64,000 nt of DNA, taken from the NCBI RefSeq assembly GCF_003590335.1, contig NZ_MIET01000046.1, positions 1 to 64,000 of the forward strand, written 5' to 3'. The notes under the pieces are model-generated. The model did not search any database and was not told the origin of the DNA. It worked only from the letters and a program-made list of their open reading frames with translations. This DNA is from Pseudoalteromonas sp. MSK9-3 (GTDB taxonomy: Bacteria; Pseudomonadota; Gammaproteobacteria; Enterobacterales; Alteromonadaceae). A program made the translations under genes and the position numbers. This document shows, piece after piece, positions 36,912-46,101 of this stretch; the first letter of the stretch is position 1, and the number at the start of each line of letters is the position of its first letter.

Positions 36912-37418
36912 ATGTCATTGACTGAGCAACTTAAAAAGTACCCTAACGATTATGTCGATTTAGCACTGAGCCCTTGGCAAAGTAATATATTGGCAGGAAA
37001 TCATGCCTATGAACGGGGCGCTTTTTTAGAGGCGAGAGACAAATACATGGCTGCTTGGACGCTCGCCACACATTTGTTAGAGCAATTTTGTAAAGCACAT
37101 GTTGATCATAATGTTTTAAGTGCTATTGAGCACTGTTGCCCTGCGGTTGTTGTTGCAGCGCATAATTTAGCTGATTGTTATTTGGCTATGGGGCAAGCAA
37201 CTCCGGCGTGTCACAAGTTGTGTGATGCCCATGAGTTAGTTTCAAAGTTGAGGCAACACCCTGATGAAGATATTGCTCGTATTGCTTACCATCATTTGAA
37301 TAAAACGAGGCAAGAATTACTGCATTTTGCAAGTCACCATCCCCACTTTCCAGAGCTGATCGTGCAAGTTAATAGTAGCATTAACATACATATTGAACGT
37401 TCAGTTACTTTACATTAG
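36912..37418 (+). CDS. TPR-like hypothetical protein upstream of sodA
   Basis: Product of 168 residues from ATG at 36912; the frame stays open to 36807 but the upstream residues look non-coding. The sequence is helical, with one clear TPR-like pair (NILAGNHAYERGAFLEARDKYMAAW) and a following pair (VVVAAHNLADCYLAMGQATPACHKL). It ends 21 bases before sodA. Pseudomonas sodA is preceded in its Fur-regulated operon by a small gene (orfX) of similar size; whether this protein is related to orfX is a guess. A weak Fur-like stretch (AATAAAAATCATTTGCAATAA, about 36770-36795) lies upstream. Confidence 0.7.
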   Translation: MSLTEQLKKYPNDYVDLALSPWQSNILAGNHAYERGAFLEARDKYMAAWTLATHLLEQFCKAHVDHNVLSAIEHCCPAVVVAAHNLADCYLAMGQATPACHKLCDAHELVSKLRQHPDEDIARIAYHHLNKTRQELLHFASHHPHFPELIVQVNSSINIHIERSVTLH

Positions 37419-37439
37419 TACAAAAAACGAGGAATAATC

Positions 37440-38048
37440 ATGGCTTTTACTCTACCGGCACTGCCATACGCTTACGATGCATTAGAGCCACACATTGATG
37501 CAAAAACGATGGAGATTCACCATACGTTGCATCATCAAACATACATTAATAAAGCAAATGCGGCACTTGAAGGGTCTGAGTTTGCAGATAAACCCACTCA
37601 GTGGCTTTTAAATAATATAAAAACACTTCCAGAATCGTTACAAAAAGCAGTGCAAGAGCACGTTGGCGGTCATAATAACCACAGCTTGTTTTGGGAAGTA
37701 ATGAGCCCAACAGGTGGCACATTGCAAGCGGGTAAGTTAGCGACTGCAATCGACGAGAAATTTGGCAGTTTTGACGAATTTAAAGCGCTATTCACTGCGG
37801 CAGCAGTAAGTCGCTTTGGGAGTGGTTGGGCGTGGCTTGTTGTTGATGAAAATAAGCAACTACAAGTGACTAGCAGCTTAAACCAAGACAGCCCATTTAT
37901 GGATCAGCACACGCCGATACTTGGTTTAGATGTATGGGAACATGCTTACTATTTGAAATATCAAAACCGTCGCCCTGAATATATTGCAGCATTTTATAAT
38001 GTTGTAAATTGGGAAGACGTTGAACGTCGCTTTTTAGGCGCATTATGA
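37440..38048 (+). CDS. sodA: Superoxide dismutase, Mn-type
   Basis: Product of 202 residues, typical for Fe/Mn SOD. Metal ligands are H27, H81, D164 and H168 in EIHHTLHHQTY, GGHNNHSLFW and GLDVWEHAYY. Gly 76-77 before the second His and Gln 149 in NQDSP are manganese-type features. It dismutes cytoplasmic superoxide to peroxide and oxygen. It lies 21 bases after the TPR-like gene, so both are probably one transcript. Confidence 0.93.
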   Translation: MAFTLPALPYAYDALEPHIDAKTMEIHHTLHHQTYINKANAALEGSEFADKPTQWLLNNIKTLPESLQKAVQEHVGGHNNHSLFWEVMSPTGGTLQAGKLATAIDEKFGSFDEFKALFTAAAVSRFGSGWAWLVVDENKQLQVTSSLNQDSPFMDQHTPILGLDVWEHAYYLKYQNRRPEYIAAFYNVVNWEDVERRFLGAL

Positions 38049-38163
38049 TCAATTAGATAATGAATAAGTGGTTCTGGGTATTTATATTCAGTACCATTTC
38101 CGGCCACCCAATACAAAAAATATACGTTATTATACTCGGTATCTGTATTGTAATGGGTGGTTT

Positions 38164-39528
38164 ATGTATTCTCCAGAAGTATGTCAGCAAGCACGAAAAA
38201 GTCGAGATCATCGGTTCGATGGGCTCTTTTTTGTTGCCGTAAAAAGTACTGGTATTTATTGTCGTCCTATCTGTCCAGCCCCCACAGCCCATGAAAAAAA
38301 TGTAACCTATTACGAGCATGCGTATCATGCAGCTGATGCTGGTTTTAGGCCATGTATTCGGTGCAGGCCCGACTCTGCCCCTGGCAGTTATGCGTGGTTA
38401 GGCGTTGAAACAACGGCCGTCAGAGCGAAAAAGTTAATTGATGAAGGCGTATTAAGCAGCATGTCTGTTGGACTGCTAGCTGATAGACTTGGTATTTCTC
38501 AGCGTTACTTGAACGCCTTATTTAAAAAATACTATGGCACCAGCCCTAAGCAATATGGCTTGTATAAGCAGTGTGACTTAGCGAAGCAATTGCTGCAGCA
38601 AACCCGCTTACCAGTGGCTCAAATTGCATTTGCCAGTGGCTTTAATTCTCTGCGCCGCTTTAATGATGCTTTTGGAAAGCTGTTTTCATTGAGCCCAAGT
38701 CAGTTTCGTAAAGAACGTGATGTATCTGATGCTCCGATCAGCCTTTTTATGGCGTTTCGACCTCCTTATAATTGGAAAGCACTTCACCAGTTTTTAAGTG
38801 TGCGGTTAATCGAACCTGTTGAGTGGCTCACACAGACAAGTTATGGAAGGAGCTTTTCTTTATCAGGTTATAGTGGTGCGTTTACCGCATATTTTGATGC
38901 ACAACGCCATGGCTTTAAGGTAGACATTACGATTAATGATATACGTGGTTTACATTTGGTTGTCGCTAACATTCGTCGAGTATTAGATTTAGACGCTGAC
39001 CCTGAATTTATTAACCAACACATTAGCCAACACTTGTCGGAAGATGTTGTATTGGTAGAGGGGCTGCGTTTACCTGGTATTTGGGACCCATTTGAAGCGG
39101 GAGTAAGGGCAATTTTAGGCCAGCAGGTAAGTGTAAAGGCGGCTAAGAACTTGTTGTGTAAATTAGTTGAAAATAAGGGGACTGTGGGGGGACTGGGTGA
39201 TATCCTCTTCCCAACCCCAGAGATATTGGATACTTGTGATTTTGACTTTTTTAAAATGCCAGCATCACGAAAATCGGCTCTAAAGAGTTTAGCGAGCTTC
39301 TGTTTAGCGCATGCTGAAAACGATGATTTAAGTGCTTGGTTGTCGATAAAAGGCATTGGCCCTTGGACTGTTGACTACGCGAGAATGCGGGGTCAAAGCA
39401 ACCCTGATATTTACTTAGGTGGCGATTTGGGTGTAAAGAAAGCGTTTGCACAGGTTGGTCATCTAGATACAGAAAAATGTGCGCCTTTTCGAAGCTATCT
39501 CACATTTCAATTGTGGAGTACCCTTTAA
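38164..39528 (+). CDS. Ada-type regulator fused to AlkA DNA glycosylase
   Basis: Product of 454 residues from ATG at 38164; the preceding 32 in-frame codons look non-coding. Domains in order: Ada N-terminal zinc domain (Cys 33, 37, 64, 67; Cys 33 corresponds to Ada Cys38, the phosphotriester methyl acceptor), AraC-type double helix-turn-helix (about 85-185), AlkA N-terminal domain (about 195-300) and HhH-GPD glycosylase domain (about 300-454) with IKGIGPWTVDYARMRG and the catalytic Asp of LGGDLGVKK. It senses alkylation damage, activates repair genes and removes 3-methyladenine-type bases. The O6-alkylguanine transferase domain of E. coli Ada is absent. Such fusions are known. Confidence 0.9.
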   Translation: MYSPEVCQQARKSRDHRFDGLFFVAVKSTGIYCRPICPAPTAHEKNVTYYEHAYHAADAGFRPCIRCRPDSAPGSYAWLGVETTAVRAKKLIDEGVLSSMSVGLLADRLGISQRYLNALFKKYYGTSPKQYGLYKQCDLAKQLLQQTRLPVAQIAFASGFNSLRRFNDAFGKLFSLSPSQFRKERDVSDAPISLFMAFRPPYNWKALHQFLSVRLIEPVEWLTQTSYGRSFSLSGYSGAFTAYFDAQRHGFKVDITINDIRGLHLVVANIRRVLDLDADPEFINQHISQHLSEDVVLVEGLRLPGIWDPFEAGVRAILGQQVSVKAAKNLLCKLVENKGTVGGLGDILFPTPEILDTCDFDFFKMPASRKSALKSLASFCLAHAENDDLSAWLSIKGIGPWTVDYARMRGQSNPDIYLGGDLGVKKAFAQVGHLDTEKCAPFRSYLTFQLWSTL

Positions 39529-39602
39529 TTATAAGGTTCGCACTTCGTTTAGGGCAGCAAAATTGACTCACTTGAGTATACTGTTACTAAGAGAGTGATT
39601 GT

Positions 39603-40394
39603 TTGGACCTGATTTTGTTATTACGTAGCTTGGTTTATGCCGTTATTAGTGTGAGTTCATCGCTGTGTTTTGCTGTTGAAGTGACCTTTTGCTATGAAGA
39701 TAAAGAGTTGTCGCCAGCCTATATGGGGAACGGACAAGGTGTTCCACGTAACAACCCGGGTGCTGCAATTGAAATTCTTCGGCAAGTGGATGTGAGGCTA
39801 CCAGAAATAACCATTAAATATGTACGTAAGCCTTGGCAACGATGCCTACATGAATTGAAAAAGAATAAAGTACATGCCGTGATCGCCAGTTATAGGTCAG
39901 AGCGAACACAATTTATGCAGTACCCAATTAAAGCCGATTCTAAAATAAATCCAGCGATGGCTATCAGTCGGTTTGGGCGCTGTTTGGTAGGAAAGCAGGT
40001 TTTTTATCAACATATGGAGCAACAAGACAAGGCTTTCTCGTTAGCTATTCCTACGGGATATTCAGCAGCCTCGAGTCTAGATGCTAAGCGCTTTGCGATA
40101 GTAAATACCAGTTCTCAAACGCAATCTTATGAATTGGTAATGAAAGATGTGGTTGATGGCACAATAGGACTGTGTTTGATCAACGGAGAGAAAGTACGTG
40201 CGTATCCCTATTCAAAAGAGCTTGTGTCAGTTTACCCACCATTTGATATGAGTTATGGGTTTTTAACGTTTTCAAAAGAATTTTTCGCCCAGCATCAGAG
40301 TGAAATTGAAACAGTTTGGTCGCTTTTAGCTACAATGCCAGTTGCTGAGTTTTATATGAATTACCTTGAAATGGATGAAGATGCGTTGGAATAA
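39603..40394 (+). CDS. Periplasmic substrate-binding protein, SBP_bac_3 type
   Basis: Product of 263 residues from TTG at 39603, chosen because AGAGAG lies just before it and it starts the signal peptide (about 1-23, ending CFA). The mature protein begins VEVTFCYEDKELSP and has the two-lobed amino-acid-type binding-protein layout (GAAIEILRQVDVRLP, KPWQRCLHELKKNKV, HAVIASYRSERTQF). No permease or ATPase gene is adjacent, so it may feed a receptor or a distant transporter. The ligand is unknown. Confidence 0.7.
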   Translation: MDLILLLRSLVYAVISVSSSLCFAVEVTFCYEDKELSPAYMGNGQGVPRNNPGAAIEILRQVDVRLPEITIKYVRKPWQRCLHELKKNKVHAVIASYRSERTQFMQYPIKADSKINPAMAISRFGRCLVGKQVFYQHMEQQDKAFSLAIPTGYSAASSLDAKRFAIVNTSSQTQSYELVMKDVVDGTIGLCLINGEKVRAYPYSKELVSVYPPFDMSYGFLTFSKEFFAQHQSEIETVWSLLATMPVAEFYMNYLEMDEDALE

Positions 40395-40488
40395 GCACTT
40401 CGTTTTGATGAGCCACCATGTCACCATAGAAAATTGCACAGAGGTTGGGTAGACTACAGCTCATTTTTATCATTGGTAACGGTTTGGT

Positions 40489-41070
40489 ATGGCTCAACTC
40501 TATTTTTATTATTCAGCAATGAATGCTGGTAAATCGACAACTTTATTGCAATCTGCGTTTAATTATCGTGAGCGTGGTATGAACCCGTTCATATTGACTG
40601 CTGCAATAGATAACCGTGAACAAGTCGGTAAAGTTGCTTCGAGAATTGGGTTGCAAGCTGATGCACATGTTTATGCCAACGATACGGATTTACATAGTCT
40701 CATTAAAAGCCATCATGAGCAGGCTAAACTCGATTGTATTTTAGTTGACGAATGCCAGTTTTTAACTAAGCAGCAAGTAGATGAGTTAACCGATGTGGTT
40801 GATAAACTTGAGATCCCTGTTTTGTGTTATGGACTCAGGACTGACTTTAGAAGTGAGCTGTTTGAAGGGTCTCAATATTTATTAGCTTGGGCTGATAAAT
40901 TGATCGAGTTAAAAACCATTTGTCATTGCGGGCGCAAAGCGAATCGGGTCTTGCGTACTGATGAACATGGAAAAGCCATTGCCGATGGTGCTCAAGTAGA
41001 AATTGGCGGAAACGATCGGTATGTTTCAGTGTGCCGCACCCATTATAAAGCGGCGTTAAATCAAGTTTAA
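40489..41070 (+). CDS. tdk: Thymidine kinase
   Basis: Product of 193 residues, normal for bacterial type-II thymidine kinase. The Walker A motif SAMNAGKST (9-17), Walker B DECQFL, the lasso region LRTDFRSELFEGS and the C-terminal zinc-ribbon cysteines (CHCGRKA and CRTHY) are visible. It phosphorylates thymidine for salvage. The stop is separated from the next gene (a receiver-kinase) by 57 bases. Confidence 0.95.
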   Translation: MAQLYFYYSAMNAGKSTTLLQSAFNYRERGMNPFILTAAIDNREQVGKVASRIGLQADAHVYANDTDLHSLIKSHHEQAKLDCILVDECQFLTKQQVDELTDVVDKLEIPVLCYGLRTDFRSELFEGSQYLLAWADKLIELKTICHCGRKANRVLRTDEHGKAIADGAQVEIGGNDRYVSVCRTHYKAALNQV

Positions 41071-41127
41071 AACTTGAAAAATAACGTTATAGAGCCCAAG
41101 CTTAGAGGTAAAACTTCTTGGGCTATT

Positions 41128-42528
41128 ATGACGAATCAAAATGAACCACTGGCATTGTTCAGCAGTGAGCCTAAACAACATAAACCCCAATCAGCGCGTG
41201 ATACAACATTAGCCCCATGGTTAGTTTTAATTGTGGATGATGATGAGTCTGTCCATCAGTTGTCTACGCTGGTGTTAAGAAGCTACCAATTTGAGCAACG
41301 CGCTCTTAAACTATTACACGCTTACAGTAAATCTGAAGCGCTTACCATATTACAAGACTCACCAGACATAGCCTTAGTGCTACTTGATGTCATTATGGAG
41401 ACAAATGAGGCAGGGTTAGAATGCGCTCAAGAAATCAGGCAAACGCTTTGTAATGAGGCGGTGAGAATTGTACTCAGAACAGGCCAGCCAGGTTCAATCC
41501 CAGAGCATGAGCTAATGCTCAAGTATGATATTAATGACTATAAAACCAAAACTGAATTGACTAAAGAACGTTTGTACACCGTGATAACCGCTTCGTTACG
41601 TTCATACGAACACTTGGTTAAATTAGCAAATATGGCAGAAAAGTTAGCCTCATTTAATGAGGAGCTTGAAGAGTGTGTCGCAATAAGAACCAATGAGTTA
41701 GAACAGCGTAATGCGGCGCTATTGATTGCGCAACAAAAGATTGATGCGCAGCAGCAGGTGCTAGTGCAACAAGAGAAGTTAGCCTCTGTTGGGCAGTTAG
41801 CGGCTGGGATCGCCCATGAAATTAATAATCCGTTAAGTGCGATAAGTAGTAATAATGAGTTTATCTCAGAGCATTTTGATAAGTTAAATGGTGCATGGTC
41901 ACAGTTACGTTTGGCCACACAAGAGCATCAGGAACTGACCGCACTTGTGAGGGATATTGAAGGCCAGTTTGATTTACTTTGGATCGAAACTGAAAGCCAA
42001 GACTTAGTGAACGAAACTAAACAAGGGCTAACTCGAATCGCGCATATTGTAAAAGACTTAAATGTTTTCACTAACTCAAGTCAGCAGGTTACATCGGGAA
42101 ATTATATTGGTGAGGTCTTAAATACTGTGCTTGGTGAACTAAACATTGAGTTATCAGCCTCATTTAGAATGCACATTGAGTGTGACGATGCGTTTAATGC
42201 GGCCCCAGATCTGCTAAGCCAAGCTTTAAGCTGTATCGTCAAAAATGCACTAGAATCACAGTGTAGTATGAACCACCGTGTTGAAATATTTGCAAAACGT
42301 AAAGAGCGCTGCTTAGAGGTAGCCATCACTGATAGGGGATGTGGAATTTCAGCAGAGAGTATCCATCAGATATTTGACCCATTTTATACGTCTAAGCCGA
42401 TTGGCTCCGCGACAGGGCTTGGTTTGACTATCGCTAATTCCATTGTGAAAAGTCATAATGGCACCATTCATGTTGATAGCAAAGTTGACTTTGGTAGTAC
42501 GTTTACTCTTACGTTTCCATTTTGGTAA
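41128..42528 (+). CDS. Receiver-histidine kinase fusion, soluble
   Basis: Product of 466 residues from ATG at 41128; TTG at 41074 would add 18 residues. It has a receiver domain first (about 30-160; VLIVDDDESVH and LLDV), then a coiled coil (about 185-235), HisKA-like dimerisation (GIAHEINNPLSAISSN with the phospho-His), and a HATPase domain (NALESQ, DRGCGI, GLGLTIAN). It has no membrane segment. Receiver-first kinases usually accept phosphate from another kinase and pass it on, or their activity is gated by phosphorylation. No partner is adjacent. It is downstream of tdk but probably an unrelated gene. Confidence 0.85.
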   Translation: MTNQNEPLALFSSEPKQHKPQSARDTTLAPWLVLIVDDDESVHQLSTLVLRSYQFEQRALKLLHAYSKSEALTILQDSPDIALVLLDVIMETNEAGLECAQEIRQTLCNEAVRIVLRTGQPGSIPEHELMLKYDINDYKTKTELTKERLYTVITASLRSYEHLVKLANMAEKLASFNEELEECVAIRTNELEQRNAALLIAQQKIDAQQQVLVQQEKLASVGQLAAGIAHEINNPLSAISSNNEFISEHFDKLNGAWSQLRLATQEHQELTALVRDIEGQFDLLWIETESQDLVNETKQGLTRIAHIVKDLNVFTNSSQQVTSGNYIGEVLNTVLGELNIELSASFRMHIECDDAFNAAPDLLSQALSCIVKNALESQCSMNHRVEIFAKRKERCLEVAITDRGCGISAESIHQIFDPFYTSKPIGSATGLGLTIANSIVKSHNGTIHVDSKVDFGSTFTLTFPFW

Positions 42529-42641
42529 AGCCGGTGGAGCCTTGTTAAACGCGAGCGAGGATACATCACCGCGTTAAGGTTTATTGTACTTGTGTGTCTA
42601 GAGCGCATCATTTAAGTAATAGTGATACGCTGCGAACACTG

Positions 42642-43529
42642 CTATTTATGTAAAGCTTGGCGCTGTGCTTGAGTCATGAATGACCATGCTAAGAAACGGC
42701 TTTGCTTTTGACCTTGGGCCATTTTAATCACTTTAACCTCTGAAGGGGTTACTTTATTTAGCGCTTTTTTAAGTGGTTGTAGGTTATCTTTATTTGAGAC
42801 TAAAGAGGTAAACCAGCCACATTGCTGCGAGTATAATTTGCTCTCAGCAATCATTGTTTTGATGAAGCGCAATTCACCGCCCTCGCACCAGAGTTCAGGC
42901 GCATGACCACCAAAGTTAAGTGTTTTAGGGGGGGCTTTTTTTAGGTTTTTCCACTTTCGTGCTGTACCCGCTTGTGCTGCCTGCTTACTGCTATGAAATG
43001 GTGGGTTGCACATGCTAAAACTGAGGGTGTCGGTGGCTGAGATAATATGCTTAAAAATAGAGCGTGGCTCGACCTGATGGCGCAGTTTTACGTTTAAATT
43101 ATTAGCAGAGCAAATTGTTTGTGCACTTTTCACGGCTTTTAAGTTTACGTCAGATCCAATAAATTGCCATTTGTATTCTGCACATCCTAATAGAGGGTAA
43201 ATGACATTAGCGCCCGTACCAATATCGAGCCCTGTGATCTTGGTAGTCTGTATGTCTAAATCATTTGCTAATAGGTCAGCAATTGCGTGAATGTAATCTG
43301 CTCGACCGGGAACTGGTGGGCATAAAAACTCATCGGCGATGTCCCAGTGTTCAATATTGTAATGGTGTTTTAGCAGTGCTTTATTGAGCGTTTTTACCGC
43401 TACTTTATTTGAAAAATCAATGCTAGTGTCACCCCTTGGTGTCACTGTGGTGAATTTAGATAATGATGGCAGTGCGACGACCAAAGACTCAAAATTATAA
43501 CCGTGCTTATGTTTATTTCGTGGGTGCAT
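42642..43529 (-). CDS. rlmF: 23S rRNA m6A1618 methyltransferase
   Basis: Product of 295 residues. The start MHPRNKHKHGYNF is characteristic of RlmF. The AdoMet-binding GLDIGTG is at 100-106 and the catalytic NPPF at 175-178. It methylates the N6 of A1618 in 23S rRNA, near the peptide exit tunnel. It is a single gene with a divergent hydrolase upstream. Confidence 0.95.
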   Translation of the reverse strand: MHPRNKHKHGYNFESLVVALPSLSKFTTVTPRGDTSIDFSNKVAVKTLNKALLKHHYNIEHWDIADEFLCPPVPGRADYIHAIADLLANDLDIQTTKITGLDIGTGANVIYPLLGCAEYKWQFIGSDVNLKAVKSAQTICSANNLNVKLRHQVEPRSIFKHIISATDTLSFSMCNPPFHSSKQAAQAGTARKWKNLKKAPPKTLNFGGHAPELWCEGGELRFIKTMIAESKLYSQQCGWFTSLVSNKDNLQPLKKALNKVTPSEVKVIKMAQGQKQSRFLAWSFMTQAQRQALHK

Positions 43530-43675
43530 AAAAGTTCAGACTAGTAATGTTGCCTCTATTATAGCGAAATCATCGTCTGCTCGCCTAGTATTGAATTAGA
43601 GATTGGCATGCTGTTGCTGTAATAAAAAACAACTGGTACGATGAGGTAAGTCGATATAATAACAATGAATAAAAA

Positions 43676-44596
43676 ATGATTATACAAAACTCTTTGCATA
43701 CTCAGTTGAGTGATAAACAAACTTTGCACTTACGCCATATTTATCAAGAAGGTGCAAAAGGCCCGAGTGTTTTTTTCATGCATGGTGCAGTTGAAAATGG
43801 CAAGATTTTTTATTCAGAAAAAAATAAAGGACTTGCGCCATTTTTAGCCTCTCATGGCTTTCATTGTTATGTGGCTGATTTAAGAGGGCGGGGCGAAAGC
43901 TTACCGGCAATATCATCAAGTTCTGAGTATGGCCAAAGTGAATCGATTATTGAAGACTTGCCCGCTATGTTAAATTTTATTGAACAACACCACGGTGACT
44001 TCCCTAAATACTGGATTGCTCATTCTTGGGGTGGCGTACTCATGAATAGTTATTTTGCTCGTTTTCCTGAGGCGGTGAATAAAGTGGCGTCATGCGTGTA
44101 TTTTGGCTCTAAACGCAGTTTATATAACCATCATGTTAGTAAATATTTTCAGGCCAATTTATTGTGGTTTGGACTGGCTCATTTCTACACTAAAAAACAT
44201 GGTTATTTGCCGGCTAAGACATTGAAGTGGGGGAGTGATAATGAAACGAGAAAGTCTCACAAGCAAAGTGCACAATGGGCAAAAAGAGCGCCTTGGATAG
44301 ACAGTGATGATGGGTTTGATTATGGGAAAAAGTTGGAGGGTAAAGCACTGCCGCCTACTTTACATGTTGCTGGCGTGAAAGATAAAGCGCTGGCACAACC
44401 CATAGATATTCAAAAGTTTATAGATGAGTCTGGTTGTGGTGTACAGCAACTGTCGGTGTACGGGCGTCAATATGGACATAAACATGATTATGGCCATATT
44501 GATATGTTAACGCATAAATGTGCGTGTGATGATCAGTTTAAGGATCTGTTGTCGTGGTTTGAGCGTTATGATCAGCCGGAAGAATCGTTGACATAA
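43676..44596 (+). CDS. Alpha/beta hydrolase
   Basis: Product of 306 residues without a signal peptide. Visible features are HGAVENG (oxyanion region), DLRGRGES, and the nucleophile elbow AHSWGG with Ser 117. Asp of GVKDKALAQ and His of HIDMLTH are plausible triad members. It hydrolyses esters or amides, substrate unknown. Its 3' end overlaps the convergent TPR-sulfotransferase gene by 59 bases, an unusually long coding overlap. Confidence 0.8.
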   Translation: MIIQNSLHTQLSDKQTLHLRHIYQEGAKGPSVFFMHGAVENGKIFYSEKNKGLAPFLASHGFHCYVADLRGRGESLPAISSSSEYGQSESIIEDLPAMLNFIEQHHGDFPKYWIAHSWGGVLMNSYFARFPEAVNKVASCVYFGSKRSLYNHHVSKYFQANLLWFGLAHFYTKKHGYLPAKTLKWGSDNETRKSHKQSAQWAKRAPWIDSDDGFDYGKKLEGKALPPTLHVAGVKDKALAQPIDIQKFIDESGCGVQQLSVYGRQYGHKHDYGHIDMLTHKCACDDQFKDLLSWFERYDQPEESLT

Positions 44597-46004
44597 GTTT
44601 TTCGTAGTGACGCCAGTTAGAGCGTGGTGCTTGGTTTAACGGTTGTCTGACTTGGGCCTTACTCAGTGTATTTACTTTGTGGCGGGCTTTATGAAACTCT
44701 AAGCATTCAGGTTGAAACTCTTGATACATGAAGTTTAATACTTTACGGATCTCAAGGGCGGGTTCATCCAATAAATCTTCGTAGCTTACACTGTATATAT
44801 TACGCGGTATCATTGCTTTGAAATGCGACATAGTATCGTCATGGAACTGTGCATAAGCCTGGAATTCCGTAAGAGAACAAAAGTAAGGCTCATTTTCAGC
44901 AAAGTGATTGCTAAATACAGACCAAGCTGTAGCGTGAAAGTTGCGGGTTAAATGTATAATACGTGCATCTGGAAATAACTTGTATATTAAACCTATATTT
45001 TGAAAATTAGCAGGGAGCTTATTGATAACGGCTTGCTCACCCACACGAAGTTTTTTGATTTCGTCGATGTACAACGACCGACAATGGTCGAGCACTGAGG
45101 TCGTTAGGTTATTCAAGCAATCAGGGAATGGAGACTCTGAACGATGCGTTAAGAAGGGGACTAGCTTATCACTGATCACTGTACTTTCGCCCATGCTACC
45201 AATGTTTGTATGCTGAATGAGCATTTGCTCGAGCAAGGTAGAGCCTGTACGAGGTAGTCCAAGAATAAATGTAGGTACAAATGTAGTATTTACTGTGTCT
45301 TTTGGCGTCGCAAAGAAATCTGTATTGCAGCGCGCTTTGATACTTGAGAAAAAAGGCTGCATATATTCTGTTCTAAAATCACAATATTCTAGCTGTGTGC
45401 TGTTGGCTAATTTAAAGTAATCAAATGCTTGGTTATAGTCCGCTAAACGATGGCAGCATTTGGCAAGCGCATAATAAACGACAACCTTGAGGCGTTTATT
45501 ATCATATTCATTTAACAACTCATGTAGCGGGGTTAAATATCCTTCTAAATCTGCTTTTGGTGCAATTTGCACTAATTCATACAGCATGAATGCGGTTACA
45601 GCACCTTTTGGGCACGTGATGCCTTTTTCAAAAGTCCGTTTGGCATTATCAATAAAGCCATGATCTAAATAGAATTGACCTAATTCATAATGTGCTTGCG
45701 CGTTGTGTCTAGCAACGGTCAAGGTGTATTCTAATACTGTTTTAGCGTCAACTGGTGATCCTGCCTCAATAAATGCATCAGCAAGCGCAAATAATGGGTC
45801 GAGCATTTTTGGTAGGTATTCACAGGCTCTTTTTAAGTAATAGATTGCACTGTCATATTCTTCAAGGCGCATACATATTCGGCCAAGGCCAAAAAGGGCA
45901 GGGCCATTTTTATTATTTTCTTTCAACACCGCCTTAAACATAAACTCGGCTTCGCGTAATTTATCGTCGGCCAATAGTTCGTTGGCTCTTTTTAGTAGTA
46001 ACAT
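44538..46004 (-). CDS. TPR-sulfotransferase fusion
   Basis: Product of 488 residues. The N-terminal half (about 1-215) is TPR-like, with AEFMFKAVLKENNKNGPALFG, YDSAIYYLKRACEYLP and AHYELGQFYLDHG. The C-terminal half (about 235-470) is a sulfotransferase: PTFILGLPRTGSTLLEQML holds the PAPS 5'-phosphosulfate loop, and HLTRNFHATAWSVFSNHF the 3'-phosphate region. These resemble tyrosylprotein-sulfotransferase-like bacterial proteins, so the substrate could be a protein or a sugar. It is downstream of a large TonB receptor on the same strand, with a terminator between. Coding overlap with the convergent hydrolase gene is 59 bases. Confidence 0.85.
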   Translation of the reverse strand: MLLLKRANELLADDKLREAEFMFKAVLKENNKNGPALFGLGRICMRLEEYDSAIYYLKRACEYLPKMLDPLFALADAFIEAGSPVDAKTVLEYTLTVARHNAQAHYELGQFYLDHGFIDNAKRTFEKGITCPKGAVTAFMLYELVQIAPKADLEGYLTPLHELLNEYDNKRLKVVVYYALAKCCHRLADYNQAFDYFKLANSTQLEYCDFRTEYMQPFFSSIKARCNTDFFATPKDTVNTTFVPTFILGLPRTGSTLLEQMLIQHTNIGSMGESTVISDKLVPFLTHRSESPFPDCLNNLTTSVLDHCRSLYIDEIKKLRVGEQAVINKLPANFQNIGLIYKLFPDARIIHLTRNFHATAWSVFSNHFAENEPYFCSLTEFQAYAQFHDDTMSHFKAMIPRNIYSVSYEDLLDEPALEIRKVLNFMYQEFQPECLEFHKARHKVNTLSKAQVRQPLNQAPRSNWRHYEKLMSTILPADHNAQTTTTDP

Positions 46005-46040
46005 GTGATTTGTATGAAGATAGAGTCAATGGATAGATAA

Positions 46041-46081
46041 TAAAAATAAAAAGGCGAAATAGCCAATGCCATTTCGCCTTT
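46041..46081 (-). terminator. Rho-independent terminator after TonB receptor
   Basis: AAAGGCGAAAT pairs with ATTTCGCCTTT around a ten-base loop. On the minus strand it is followed by TTTTTATTTTTATT. It separates the receptor transcript from the sulfotransferase gene. Confidence 0.8.
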
Positions 46082-46101
46082 ACTGCTGGGTTACAGTTTT
46101 T

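Noticed and set aside
38053..38328. 91-residue minus-strand frame
   Set aside because: It lies opposite the start of the Ada-AlkA gene and has no motif.
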